A DNA stretch of 64,000 nucleotides from Rhizobium sp. P38BS-XIX (GTDB lineage Bacteria > Pseudomonadota > Alphaproteobacteria > Rhizobiales > Rhizobiaceae): the NCBI RefSeq assembly GCF_012641435.1, contig NZ_JABAIJ010000015.1, positions 62,001 to 126,000 of the forward strand, given 5' to 3'. The translations under genes were made by a program, and so were the position numbers. Under the pieces are notes generated by a model, which saw nothing but the letters and a program-made list of their open reading frames with translations, did not search any database and was not told where the DNA came from. This document shows, in pieces, positions 40,273-49,811 of the stretch; the stretch's first letter is position 1, and every line of letters starts with the position of its first letter.

Positions 40273-41187
40273 TTGAACTGGATCACGAACTACGTCCGCC
40301 CGCGGATCAATTCCATGCTGGGCCGTCGCGAGGTTCCGGAGAATCTCTGGATCAAGTGCCCGGAAACGGGCGAGATGGTCTTTCACAAGGATCTGGAAGA
40401 CAACAAGTGGGTCATTCCCGCATCTGGATTCCACATGAAAATGCCGGCCAAGGCCCGCCTTGCCGACCTCTTCGACAATGGTGACTATGAAGCCCTGCCG
40501 CAGCCGAAGGTGGCGCAGGACCCGCTGAAGTTCCGCGACTCGAAGAAATATACCGATCGCCTCAAGGACAGCCGTATCAAGACCGAGCAGGAAGACACGA
40601 TCCTTGCCGGCGTCGGCAAGGTCCGTGGCGTCAAGCTCGTCGCAGTCGTCCACGAGTTCAATTTCATGGGCGGTTCGCTCGGCATCGCCGCCGGCGAAGC
40701 CATCGTCAAGGCGTTCGAGCGGGCGATTTCCGAAAAGTGCCCGCTGGTGATGTTCCCGGCCTCGGGTGGAGCGCGCATGCAGGAGGGCATTCTCTCGCTC
40801 ATGCAGCTGCCGCGCACGACCGTTGCCGTCGACATGCTGAAGGAAGCGGGCCAGCCCTATATCGTCGTTCTCACCAACCCGACCACGGGCGGGGTCACGG
40901 CATCCTACGCCATGCTGGGCGACGTTCATCTCGCCGAGCCGGGCGCTGAAATCTGCTTTGCCGGCAAGCGCGTCATCGAGCAGACGATCCGTGAAAAGCT
41001 GCCGGAAGGCTTCCAGACCTCGGAATACCTGCTGGAGCACGGCATGGTCGACATGGTCGTCAAGCGCCACGATATTCCGGATACCCTTGCGACGCTTTTG
41101 AAGATCTTCACGAAGGCGCCGGCAAACGATGTTGTGTCCATCAAGAGCAAGAATGGTGCTGCGCTGGCGGTAGCGGCCAGCGCCTGA
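40273..41187 (+). CDS. accD: Acetyl-CoA carboxylase carboxyltransferase subunit beta
   Basis: Moves the carboxyl group from biotin to acetyl-CoA to make malonyl-CoA. The 304-residue product has the crotonase-like core: HEFNFMGGSLGIAAGEAIVK, FPASGGARMQEGILSLMQ, and LTNPTTGGVTASYAMLGD. The start is TTG 40273 with AGGAG at 40261-40265. The N-terminal region that carries a four-cysteine zinc ribbon in E. coli AccD has only Cys29 here (WIKCPETGEMVFHKDLE, then NKWVIPASG). It sits between trpA and folC, the standard rhizobial order. Confidence 0.96.
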   Translation: MNWITNYVRPRINSMLGRREVPENLWIKCPETGEMVFHKDLEDNKWVIPASGFHMKMPAKARLADLFDNGDYEALPQPKVAQDPLKFRDSKKYTDRLKDSRIKTEQEDTILAGVGKVRGVKLVAVVHEFNFMGGSLGIAAGEAIVKAFERAISEKCPLVMFPASGGARMQEGILSLMQLPRTTVAVDMLKEAGQPYIVVLTNPTTGGVTASYAMLGDVHLAEPGAEICFAGKRVIEQTIREKLPEGFQTSEYLLEHGMVDMVVKRHDIPDTLATLLKIFTKAPANDVVSIKSKNGAALAVAASA

Positions 41188-41219
41188 TATCATCGATGGC
41201 CTGAAGGCGGAGGTGCGGG

Positions 41220-42572
41220 ATGACGGCTATGGATCAATCCGCAATGAGCGAGGCGGCTCGGGAGATCGAGAAGCTTTTGGGGCTGCACCCCAAAGGTTTC
41301 GATCTCTCCCTGGAGAGAATCACCCGGCTGCTCGATATCCTCGGCAATCCCCATAAGAAGCTGCCGCCGGTGATCCATGTCGCCGGCACCAACGGCAAGG
41401 GCTCGGTCACGGCCTTCTGCCGTGCGCTGCTCGAGGCAGGCGGCTACAGCGTCCATGTCCACACCTCGCCGCATCTGGTCAATTGGCATGAGCGCTATCG
41501 CATGGGCGTCAAGGGCGGTCGCGGCAAGCTTGTCGACGATGCTGTTTTTGCCGATGTGCTGCGCCGGATCAGCGACGCCAATGCGGGCCAGCAGATCACC
41601 GTCTTCGAAATTCTGACGGCCGCGACCTTTCTTTTATTTGCCGAGCATCCGGCGGACGCCGCTGTCATCGAAGTCGGTCTCGGCGGTCGCTTCGATGCCA
41701 CCAACGTCCTGTCGGATCCGGCCGTCTCGGTCATCATGCCGATCTCGCTCGACCACCAGGCCTATCTTGGCGATCGCGTCGAGCTCATTGCCGCCGAGAA
41801 GGCCGGCATCATGAAGCCCGGTCATCCGGTCGTGATCGGCCATCAGGAATATGATGCGGCGCTCGATGTGTTGATCTCGACGGCCGAGCGGCTTCGCTGC
41901 CCGACGGCTATCTTCGGTCAGGATTTCTCCGCCCACGAAGAGTACGGCAAGCTGGTCTACCAGGATGAGTTCGGTCTCGCCGATCTGCCGTTGCCGCGCC
42001 TGCCCGGCCGCCATCAATATGGCAATGCCGCTGCTGCTATCCGCGCGGTCAAGGCTGCCGGTTTCGTCGTGACGGAAGCGATGATGGAAAAGGCGATGAC
42101 CTCGGTCGACTGGCCGGGACGCCTGCAGCGTTTGAATGAAGGCAATCTGATCCAGCATGCGCCCGATGGCGCGGAGATCTGGGTCGACGGCGGTCACAAT
42201 CCCGGTGCTGGCGAAGTGATCGCCGAAGCCATGGCCAATTTCGAGGAGCGTCAGCCGCGCCCTTTGTTCCTGATCATCGGCATGATCAACACCAAGGATC
42301 CTGTCGGTTATTTCAAGGCCTTCGCCGGTCTTGCCGAGAAGGTCTATTGCGTGCCGATCCACGCCAGCGACGCGATGATCGATCCTGTTATCCTGGCGAA
42401 TGCGGCTTATGACGCAGGTCTGGTGGCGGAGCCCATGTCCGATGTCGCACAGGCGCTGGAGGCCATCAAGGCCCTCGTGGTGCCGAATGCGCCCGGTCCG
42501 CGCATCCTGATCGGCGGCTCTCTTTATCTGGTCGGCGATGTACTTGCGGATAACGGCACGCCGCCGCAATAA
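41220..42572 (+). CDS. folC: Bifunctional folylpolyglutamate synthase/dihydrofolate synthase
   Basis: Adds glutamate to dihydropteroate and to folates. The 450-residue product has the ATP loop VIHVAGTNGKGSVTAFCRAL near 56-75, the HTSPHLVNWHERY stretch and the C-terminal domain with WVDGGHNPGAGEVIAEAM. GGAGGTGCGGG immediately precedes ATG 41220. It is followed by a tandem repeat and a terminator. Confidence 0.96.
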   Translation: MTAMDQSAMSEAAREIEKLLGLHPKGFDLSLERITRLLDILGNPHKKLPPVIHVAGTNGKGSVTAFCRALLEAGGYSVHVHTSPHLVNWHERYRMGVKGGRGKLVDDAVFADVLRRISDANAGQQITVFEILTAATFLLFAEHPADAAVIEVGLGGRFDATNVLSDPAVSVIMPISLDHQAYLGDRVELIAAEKAGIMKPGHPVVIGHQEYDAALDVLISTAERLRCPTAIFGQDFSAHEEYGKLVYQDEFGLADLPLPRLPGRHQYGNAAAAIRAVKAAGFVVTEAMMEKAMTSVDWPGRLQRLNEGNLIQHAPDGAEIWVDGGHNPGAGEVIAEAMANFEERQPRPLFLIIGMINTKDPVGYFKAFAGLAEKVYCVPIHASDAMIDPVILANAAYDAGLVAEPMSDVAQALEAIKALVVPNAPGPRILIGGSLYLVGDVLADNGTPPQ

Positions 42573-42578
42573 GGCCTG

Positions 42579-42615
42579 TCGAACACAATAAAAAAGTCGA
42601 ACGCAATAAAAAAAG
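42579..42615 (+). repeat. Two tandem copies of an 18/19-base unit
   Basis: TCGAACACAATAAAAAAG (42579-42596) is followed directly by TCGAACGCAATAAAAAAAG (42597-42615), differing by one substitution and one A. The second copy forms the A-rich flank of the folC/trxA terminator. Confidence 0.75.
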
Positions 42616-42637
42616 CCCGGTCGAGCCGGGCTTTTTT
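42608..42637. terminator. Bidirectional terminator between folC and trxA
   Basis: AAAAAAGCCCGG, loop TCGAG, CCGGGCTTTTTT. The A and T runs serve both convergent genes. Confidence 0.93.
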
Positions 42638-42659
42638 ATTCATTCAATCGATACTTGGA

Positions 42660-42980
42660 TCAGGAAGCGCTGGAAATCCAGTTTTCCAAGGCGGTCTTGG
42701 GAGCAGCTCCAACCTTGATGTCGGCAACTTCACCAGCCTTGAACATCGCAAGCGTCGGAATGGAGCGAACGCCGAACTGGGCAGCCAGTTCCGGGTTTTC
42801 GTCGATGTTGAGCTTGGCGACCTTGACCTTGCCTTCAAACTTCACGGCCAGCTCTTCAAGAGCCGGAGCGATCATCTTGCACGGACCGCACCATTCTGCC
42901 CAGAAATCAACGACAACGGGCTCTGCGGACTGCAGGACTTCGCTTGCGAAGTTGGAGGTATCGACTTTTACGGTAGCCAT
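42660..42980 (-). CDS. trxA: Thioredoxin
   Basis: Small redox protein that reduces disulphides. The 106-residue product has the active site FWAEWCGPCKMI with Cys31 and Cys34, and the conserved cis-proline region GVRSIPTLAMF. ATG 42980 gives the normal thioredoxin length; the frame is open 37 codons further without similarity and overlaps addA. It lies 76 bases after addA in the same direction. Confidence 0.96.
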   Translation of the reverse strand: MATVKVDTSNFASEVLQSAEPVVVDFWAEWCGPCKMIAPALEELAVKFEGKVKVAKLNIDENPELAAQFGVRSIPTLAMFKAGEVADIKVGAAPKTALENWISSAS

Positions 42981-43056
42981 AGGCTGCTCCTTTACCAGGA
43001 TTTGCGGGTTGCTATCTATGTGAGGCGCCGGCGCCTGAATTTCAATGTCCGATATT

Positions 43057-46000
43057 TCACTTTGTCTGGAGCTCCGCAAGCGCGGATGCAAGCGTGCCCT
43101 CGGATAGCGTATAAATCGACGCGCCTTCGGTGTAGACGAGCAGGCAATCGATCGGCTTGCCAGGATAAAGCGGCGCCAGAATACCGCGATAAATGGCTAG
43201 CTGCGCTCTGTGCGCAAATGGAATTTCGAGCTCGCTGCGAGGCGGTATGCGGTTCGTCTTGTAATCGAGGATGATGACTCGGTCCTCGAGCACCGCCAGT
43301 CGGTCGATACGGCCGGAGACGGCATAGGATTGGCTGCCGAGCTTCAGCGTTCCCATGATCGAGACTTCGGCCTGCGCATGGCTGCTAAACGTGCCCTGCA
43401 AATCCGGATGAGCGAGGAGTGCCATCACGGAGTTGATCAACGCCTCACGCTCATCCTGCGGCCAGAAACGGGCGGCTCGCTCGGCATAGCGCCGCGCCGC
43501 ATCCGCGCGCTCATCCGGCGCAATATCGGGCAGGGTTTGCAGCATGCGGTGAATGAAACGCCCCTTCTGCAGGGCACGGTCCGATTTCGCCTTTTCCCCA
43601 AAGAGCGCCGAGGTGACGAGAAGGTTGTCGGCCTCGTCATCGATGACGGTGCCGACGCCGGAGGGGCTCAATGGTCTCGGCAGGCTCTTTGTCGGCGGCA
43701 GCGGGCGGCTGAGACCGGCGGGCAGGCCGGCGCGCTCCGCCGGCTTTTCCGGCTCGCGCATGGTTTCGAATTCGCGTTGGACCTGCGCCACGCGCCAGCT
43801 GAGACCCTGCCAGTCACCATCGGCGCCGGTGAATGTCTTCAGCGTGCAATGTTCTTCGTCCCCGCGCAATGCCGTCGAAATCATCGAATGCCAGGTATCT
43901 GCATTTTCCCGGATGCCGCGATAGCCGCAGATGATCAGCCGGTCGGCGGCGCGCGTCATGCCGACATAGAGCAGGCGACGATATTCCTCTTCCGCCAGGG
44001 CCTGCAGCCGAGCCGTGTCCGCTTGTGTGAACGAGTTTACGAGCGCGGTAACCGGAACCCAGACCGGCAGCGGGATTTCTTCCCGGCCCGTTTCAATGAG
44101 CCGCATCTTCGGCAGATGCGTATGGGTAAAGGACTTGCCGCCGCCATCGACCAGGAAGACGATCGGCGCTTCCAGCCCTTTCGAGGCGTGCACCGTCATG
44201 ATCCGCACTTCGTTGCGGCCTTTGTCCTGCTCGCGCTTGACCGTAGGCGCTTCGAGTTCCAGCGTCGAGATGAAGGATTGCAGGCCGGGCAGACCGCTGG
44301 TTTCGTGATCCAGCGTGAAGGTCAGGAATTCATCAAGAATGTCGCTGACCTCCGTGCCGAGCCGCGCGAGAAACTGCCGCCGGCCTCCGAAGCTGCCGAG
44401 CACGCGCGCGTAGAAATCATGCACGGCCAGTGTTTTGGACAAGGCTAGAAAGGTTCTCAGCCGTTCGACCACTTGGTGAAAGCGCTCGTGGCCATCCTTT
44501 GCAAACCGTTGCATATGGCTCCAGGCGCTTTCCTCGTCATCACGATAGGCGGCAACGGCAAAAACATCCTCCTCGTTGAGGTCGAACAGGGGGCTTTTCA
44601 TGACCGCACAGAGTGAGAGGTCGTCTTCCGGCAGCAGCAGGAAGCGCCCGAGTGCGAGGAGATCCTGAATGGCGATATGGCTTGTCAGCACCAACCGGTC
44701 GGCACCGGCGACGGGAATGTTGCCGCGCCGCTTCAAAGCGCGTGTCAGCGCGTTGACGAAGCTGTCGCGCTTGCGCACCAGCACGAGAATGTCGCCCGCC
44801 TCGATGACGCGAGCTTTACCCTTCTCGATGATCGTTTCCCGGCCGACGAGGTTGCCGATCGTCTGGGCCATCCGTCGTGCCAGTATGGCGGGCGGCGCGC
44901 TTTCCGGCGTCGAATCGAAGGGTGCCGTCCAGTCTTCTTCCTTGGCGGCCGGCTCCGGCGCGATCATCTCCCAAAGATCTACGGTGCCCGGATGGCCGAT
45001 ACGGCTGGAGCGGTGGACCACCGGTTCGCCAACGGCACTGAGCCCCCGCGCATTATCCGGGCTGGTAAAAACATGATCGACGGCGCCGAGGACATCGGCG
45101 GTCGAGCGAAAGGAGAGGGGGAGGCGGATCGATGAGAACTGTTGGCCGCTGGCCGCCACACGCCTTCGCGTCCTGTCACTTTCCTCGGAAAAGCGCTCGG
45201 GACGCGCGCCCTGGAATGAGTAGATCGATTGCTTCTCGTCACCGACGGCAAAAATGGTGCGCAGCGTTGGCCGCGCGCTGTCACCCGAGAAGAAGTCCTC
45301 CGCAAGCGACTGGATGACGCTCCACTGGATTGGGCTGGTATCCTGCGCTTCATCCACCAGAATATGGTCGATGCCCTGATCCAGCTTGTAGTGGATCCAC
45401 GGGCCGACATCCTTCTTGGTCAGAAGATCGGCCGTGCGTGTAATGAGATCTTCGAAATCGAGCTGGCTGCGCCTCTTTTTCAGCTCCTCGTAGTCGCGGT
45501 TCAGGCGATCGGCGAGAATAAGCGCAGCACGCGTCGCCTGATACATCCGCATCAGCTTCAGCCGATCGCGGCAGGCAACGACATGGGCACGCGCTTCCGC
45601 CACAGCATCAGCGAGTGCGGGAGCATCCAGCAGCATTGCCTTGGCGACGATGCGACTGTCCGCCTTTGGCTCGCCTTTTGCCGTCAGCATGGCCTTTTCG
45701 ATGATGCCGACCCGGGCGATCGGGTCTGCCTCACGTTTGGCGAGCCGCAGTGCGTAGGCAACCTCCTGAGCGTAGGTCCCGCCTTTCTGGTCGGCGAGCG
45801 TAAGATAAAGCTCCAGAGTCGCGCCGGAGAGACCGGGCAGAGGCCAAAATTGCCCTGCGATGCCGGCTTCCGTGTCGTCGGCCGATAGGCCGAGGCGCGC
45901 CAGCAGGGCCGCGTCGAAACCACCTTTTCGCTCTGCTGCTTCGGTGAAACGGCGAATGGCGTTGCGATTCGCGACAATATCGCCGAGCAGCGTCTCGAGG

Positions 46001-46623
46001 CCCGATTCGTCGCCGAGATCCAGCACATAGGTGAAGGCTTGCGCCAGTTCGGCATCGCCATGCGGCGTGGCGGAAGAAAGCAGCGCCCGTCTTGCATCGT
46101 CGAGCAGGGTTGCCGCAGCGCGATCGTCCAGCACCGAGAAATGCCCGGCGACGTTAGCTTCGAGTGGAAACTGATGCAGCAGTGCTTCGCAGAAGGCGTG
46201 GATCGTCTGGATCTTCAAGCCACCTGGCGTTTCCAGGGCCTTGGCAAACAGCCGGCGTGCTTCGGCAAGCTTGAAAAGGTCTGGCTCCCTGCCTTCGATG
46301 TCGCCGATGCGCGTTCTCAATTCCTCGTCCGGCATCGTCGCCCACGCGGCCAACCGGTCGAAGACGCGGTTCGACATTTCGGAAGCCGCAGCCTTGGTAT
46401 AGGTGAGGCAGAGGATGGCCGAAGGCCGTGCACCGGCCAATAGCAGTCGGATGACGCGCTGTGTCAGCACATGCGTCTTGCCGGAGCCGGCATTGGCCGA
46501 AACCCAGGCCGAGCGCTCCGGGTCGGAGGCGATCGATTGCTGGATGGTCGTCCAGCTGATCCAGACGCCGGGATCATCGCTTTCCGGCAGGATGGCGATG
46601 TCGTCGGCTGAAGATTCACTCAT
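43057..46623 (-). CDS. addA: Double-strand break repair helicase AddA
   Basis: Helicase-nuclease subunit that, with AddB, resects DNA ends for RecA. The 1188-residue product has a UvrD-type helicase with Walker A WVSANAGSGKTHVLTQRVI (A box near 43-50) and the DEAQDTSPIQW box. Motifs FAVGDEKQSIYSFQGARPE and FRSTADV follow, and a C-terminal nuclease with VIILDYKTNR near residue 1117. It overlaps addB by eight bases. This is the alphaproteobacterial AddA type. Confidence 0.95.
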   Translation of the reverse strand: MSESSADDIAILPESDDPGVWISWTTIQQSIASDPERSAWVSANAGSGKTHVLTQRVIRLLLAGARPSAILCLTYTKAAASEMSNRVFDRLAAWATMPDEELRTRIGDIEGREPDLFKLAEARRLFAKALETPGGLKIQTIHAFCEALLHQFPLEANVAGHFSVLDDRAAATLLDDARRALLSSATPHGDAELAQAFTYVLDLGDESGLETLLGDIVANRNAIRRFTEAAERKGGFDAALLARLGLSADDTEAGIAGQFWPLPGLSGATLELYLTLADQKGGTYAQEVAYALRLAKREADPIARVGIIEKAMLTAKGEPKADSRIVAKAMLLDAPALADAVAEARAHVVACRDRLKLMRMYQATRAALILADRLNRDYEELKKRRSQLDFEDLITRTADLLTKKDVGPWIHYKLDQGIDHILVDEAQDTSPIQWSVIQSLAEDFFSGDSARPTLRTIFAVGDEKQSIYSFQGARPERFSEESDRTRRRVAASGQQFSSIRLPLSFRSTADVLGAVDHVFTSPDNARGLSAVGEPVVHRSSRIGHPGTVDLWEMIAPEPAAKEEDWTAPFDSTPESAPPAILARRMAQTIGNLVGRETIIEKGKARVIEAGDILVLVRKRDSFVNALTRALKRRGNIPVAGADRLVLTSHIAIQDLLALGRFLLLPEDDLSLCAVMKSPLFDLNEEDVFAVAAYRDDEESAWSHMQRFAKDGHERFHQVVERLRTFLALSKTLAVHDFYARVLGSFGGRRQFLARLGTEVSDILDEFLTFTLDHETSGLPGLQSFISTLELEAPTVKREQDKGRNEVRIMTVHASKGLEAPIVFLVDGGGKSFTHTHLPKMRLIETGREEIPLPVWVPVTALVNSFTQADTARLQALAEEEYRRLLYVGMTRAADRLIICGYRGIRENADTWHSMISTALRGDEEHCTLKTFTGADGDWQGLSWRVAQVQREFETMREPEKPAERAGLPAGLSRPLPPTKSLPRPLSPSGVGTVIDDEADNLLVTSALFGEKAKSDRALQKGRFIHRMLQTLPDIAPDERADAARRYAERAARFWPQDEREALINSVMALLAHPDLQGTFSSHAQAEVSIMGTLKLGSQSYAVSGRIDRLAVLEDRVIILDYKTNRIPPRSELEIPFAHRAQLAIYRGILAPLYPGKPIDCLLVYTEGASIYTLSEGTLASALAELQTK

Positions 46624-49600
46624 CGCCGCCGCCTTCCTGCTCGGTCTCGGCCGTCGACCATTCGGAAACGCGCGCGAGATGATCGTAATCGCCGCCGTAT
46701 TCGAATTGCTGGGCAGGAATCAACCGCGAGGAAAAGCCCTTTTCGCCTGTCTGCAGCAGCGAAACGAACTTGACCAGCTGGTCCATCGACTCCTGAGCGA
46801 GATCCATAGCCGACTTCGTTTCCGTCTTGCCGCCGCGGGTCGAATGCTCGTTGTTGACGGTCTCGGCCTTGAAGCGATCACCCGGTCGCAGCCGGACATA
46901 AAGGAGGTTTTCCGGCAGCAATGCACCGATATTGCGAAAGGCGCCCTGTTTCAGCGCATAGGCTTCCAGTGCCAGCTGCGGATCGAGCAGCGCGCGGGCC
47001 TGCGGCGGCGAGGGGTTGGAGCCGGTCTTGTAGTCGATGATGTCGGCAGCCTTGTCGTTCTTGATGTCGATGCGGTCGGCAACGCCGGTCAACCTGATGC
47101 CGATCGGCTCGATCTCGACGCCGGCCGGCACCTCCGTCGCCGTCTGGCGGACCTCCGGTCGTCGCTCGGCTTCCCAGCCAAGGAAGGCGCGCGCCACCTC
47201 GCGGAAACGCGGCCGCCAGACGCTGTCGATGTGATCGGGCAGCTGCTGAGCATCGAAAAGCTCGGCGATGATGCGATCCATGGCCAGCGCTGCGTCCGGT
47301 GTGCCCGCAACATGTCCTTCACGGACGAAACGATCGATGATCTTGTGGTAGAGCGTGCCGCGTTCTGCCGGTCCGGGATCACGGTTGAATGGATCGACCG
47401 GGTCGAGCCGCAGCACACGTCGTGCATAGATCGCATAGGGGTCTCTGCGCAGTCGTCCCACTTCGCTGAAGGAATAGCTTTTCGGCTGCAGTTCGGCCGG
47501 CGGCCGCGGTGCCGGTCGCAGGGCTGGAGCCTGATTGTCACCCTCATCGATCATTCCGGCCCAATGACGATACTGATCGCCGCGGGCTTTCATCGCCGCT
47601 TCAAGTTCATCGCCGCCAAGCGCGATGAGCCGCTGCAGCCAGCGCGAAGCGACCGTCGGCGTCGAGCCCTGGCGCAATGCGCGCGAGTAGATGAGGTCAC
47701 GCGTGCCATTGGCCATCTCGAAGTCGTGTGCGAGTTGGCCAATGCGCCGCTCCGGCGGTTCAAGGCCGATCTCGGTCTTCATCGAGCGGGAAATGAAGGG
47801 ATTGTTGGCGGTCTGGCCCGGCCAAGAGCCCTCGTTCAATGCGCCGAGTATCAGCGTATCCACGCTCTGCAGGCGCGCCTCGAGCGTACCGAAGATGAAA
47901 AGCCGGGGGTGGCTGAGTGCCTTCGGTTTGACCGCCTGGCCGACACAAAGCGCCGCCATGACATCTATCCACTGCGGCCCATCCGCTTCCAGCTGGCCGT
48001 CGGTATCGATGACGTCCTTCAGCAGACTGGCAAGCGTGTCGCCCGCCTCGCCGGACCAGAGTGCTGCCAGGTCTCCGCGCTCGTCCACGGCAACGGCTTC
48101 CAGCGCTCGACCTGTACGCTCAGCCCATTCGGAAAGCGTGGGAAGCCCTTCCGCCGTTTGCAACGATAGCGCCGCGATCAGCGGCTCGCACGCTTTGGTG
48201 ACCTGTTGCGCCAGCCTGCGCGCATGCTCAACCGCTTCCGGTGCAAGTGACTTGCGCCATTGCGGCGCGTGCCGATCACTTGCCTGTTCGGCCAGCCTGA
48301 TGTCGAGCAGTGTTTCCAGCGTGGCTATATCGATTTCGGCGACACCGCCTCTGAGCGCCAGGATTTCCAGTGCATCGACTCCCGGCAGCCGCGTTTCGGG
48401 CGGCAAGCCGAAGCAGGCAAGCGGATGTTTGAGCAGGGAGACCACGGCGACAGGATCGCCTGGCCGCAGCGCCGCTTCCAGCAGCAACTGCAGAAGCGTG
48501 CCTTGCGGCATGGCCGAAAGCGGCGTGCCGGCCGAATCGTCGGCGGTGATGCCGAAGCGGACAAGTTCGGCAGTCACGCGCCGTGCCAGATTGCGGTCAG
48601 GCGTGATCAGGGCTGCCTGGCTTTCGCCGCCAAAACGTCCCGGCTTCTCAAGCGCCAGACGCAACGCGATCGCGATCGCGGTCGCTTCCTCACGTTCATT
48701 CGATGCCTCGATAAGCGAAACCTCGGCAAAGGCGTCGGTAATCGCCTCGGGAGGCAGCGCCTTGCGCCAATGTCCCCAGCCGCTCGTGGCTTTGGCGGGT
48801 GCCAATGCGCGAGACAGGATTTGCGCCCGCATTTGCATCGCCTCCGCCGCCTCGTCCACGGTCTCGACATCGCGTCGGGTGACGCGCAGGCGCTTCAGAA
48901 GCAGCGAAAGACCATATTGCGGGTGGCTGCGCGTGGTGGGATCCGATCTCTCACCGATCGCCGTTTCCGGCGCCACTAGCTGCCAATCCTCGTCCGGCAT
49001 CGACAGATCGAGACCAGGCAGCACGATGACCCCTTGCGGCAGCGCGGCGACGGCCGCGATCAGTTCCGCCGTTGCCGGTACGGAGCCGGTCGATCCGGCG
49101 ATAATCACCGGGCCTGGATGCTGCATGGCGGCAATTCTTTGGGCTTCGGCGCGAAGCACGGCATTGCGGTTGCGCGCCGGCGAGGATTTGCCGAGCTCTT
49201 CCAGTCGTGCCGGCCAGAAGGCGCTGGCGATCGCCAGGAATTCCGCCGTCAGTTGCCACCAGAGCGCATGTTCCTCGGCGCTGAGATTGGCGAGTTCGTT
49301 CCACTCGCGGTCCTCGGTCTCGAGCGAATCAATCAACTCCGCAAGATTGCGCGCCAGCCATATGGCATCGGCCGGGCTGGCGGGCGCCACGAGCGGAGAA
49401 TCGGAATGGATGTCACGCACGATCTGCGGCAGCTTGTTGCGCCAGGCAAGGATCAGCCGCGCCAGCTCCAGAAGCCGTGCGGTGTTGGCAAGAGGCTGCG
49501 CCAGATCGGCCGCTTCAGGCAGGGCCTCCTCGAAATAGCCGCTGTCATCATCGGTTTCGCCGAGCGGACGAATGACCGGGAGAATGGCGGCGCGACCGCC

Positions 49601-49807
49601 AAGAAGATCGACGAACTCCGAGCGCAGAACGCGAACAGCGCGGCGCGTCGGCAGAAAGATGCTGACTTTGGTGAGCGACAGCGGATCATCCGGGTCATGA
49701 CGGAAATGTTCGGTCAGCCGGCCGTCGCACAAGGCGACCGCGAGAGTCTTCAAAAAGGGCAGGCCTGCCGGGATCGTCAGGATGCGTTGCCGGTGCCCGC
49801 CTGTCAT
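46616..49807 (-). CDS. addB: Double-strand break repair protein AddB
   Basis: Partner of AddA. The 1063-residue product has an inactive helicase-like fold: the N-terminal FLPTRRAVRVLRSEF shows no Walker A. It carries a C-terminal PD-(D/E)XK nuclease, with GTLYHKIIDRFVREG and ADIIDYKTG near residue 924. ATG 49807 (MTGGHRQRI) is chosen; a TTG at 49819 is possible. The last 440 or so residues have no cysteine, so the Fe-S cluster known from Bacillus AddB cannot form. Overlaps addA and, by the longer start, the upstream gene's stop. Confidence 0.93.
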   Translation of the reverse strand: MTGGHRQRILTIPAGLPFLKTLAVALCDGRLTEHFRHDPDDPLSLTKVSIFLPTRRAVRVLRSEFVDLLGGRAAILPVIRPLGETDDDSGYFEEALPEAADLAQPLANTARLLELARLILAWRNKLPQIVRDIHSDSPLVAPASPADAIWLARNLAELIDSLETEDREWNELANLSAEEHALWWQLTAEFLAIASAFWPARLEELGKSSPARNRNAVLRAEAQRIAAMQHPGPVIIAGSTGSVPATAELIAAVAALPQGVIVLPGLDLSMPDEDWQLVAPETAIGERSDPTTRSHPQYGLSLLLKRLRVTRRDVETVDEAAEAMQMRAQILSRALAPAKATSGWGHWRKALPPEAITDAFAEVSLIEASNEREEATAIAIALRLALEKPGRFGGESQAALITPDRNLARRVTAELVRFGITADDSAGTPLSAMPQGTLLQLLLEAALRPGDPVAVVSLLKHPLACFGLPPETRLPGVDALEILALRGGVAEIDIATLETLLDIRLAEQASDRHAPQWRKSLAPEAVEHARRLAQQVTKACEPLIAALSLQTAEGLPTLSEWAERTGRALEAVAVDERGDLAALWSGEAGDTLASLLKDVIDTDGQLEADGPQWIDVMAALCVGQAVKPKALSHPRLFIFGTLEARLQSVDTLILGALNEGSWPGQTANNPFISRSMKTEIGLEPPERRIGQLAHDFEMANGTRDLIYSRALRQGSTPTVASRWLQRLIALGGDELEAAMKARGDQYRHWAGMIDEGDNQAPALRPAPRPPAELQPKSYSFSEVGRLRRDPYAIYARRVLRLDPVDPFNRDPGPAERGTLYHKIIDRFVREGHVAGTPDAALAMDRIIAELFDAQQLPDHIDSVWRPRFREVARAFLGWEAERRPEVRQTATEVPAGVEIEPIGIRLTGVADRIDIKNDKAADIIDYKTGSNPSPPQARALLDPQLALEAYALKQGAFRNIGALLPENLLYVRLRPGDRFKAETVNNEHSTRGGKTETKSAMDLAQESMDQLVKFVSLLQTGEKGFSSRLIPAQQFEYGGDYDHLARVSEWSTAETEQEGGGDE

Positions 49808-49811
49808 GGGG

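Noticed and set aside
46403..49538. Two plus-strand reading frames of about 600 codons opposite addA/addB
   Set aside because: Serine/arginine-rich noise without motif; addA and addB are unmistakable on the other strand.
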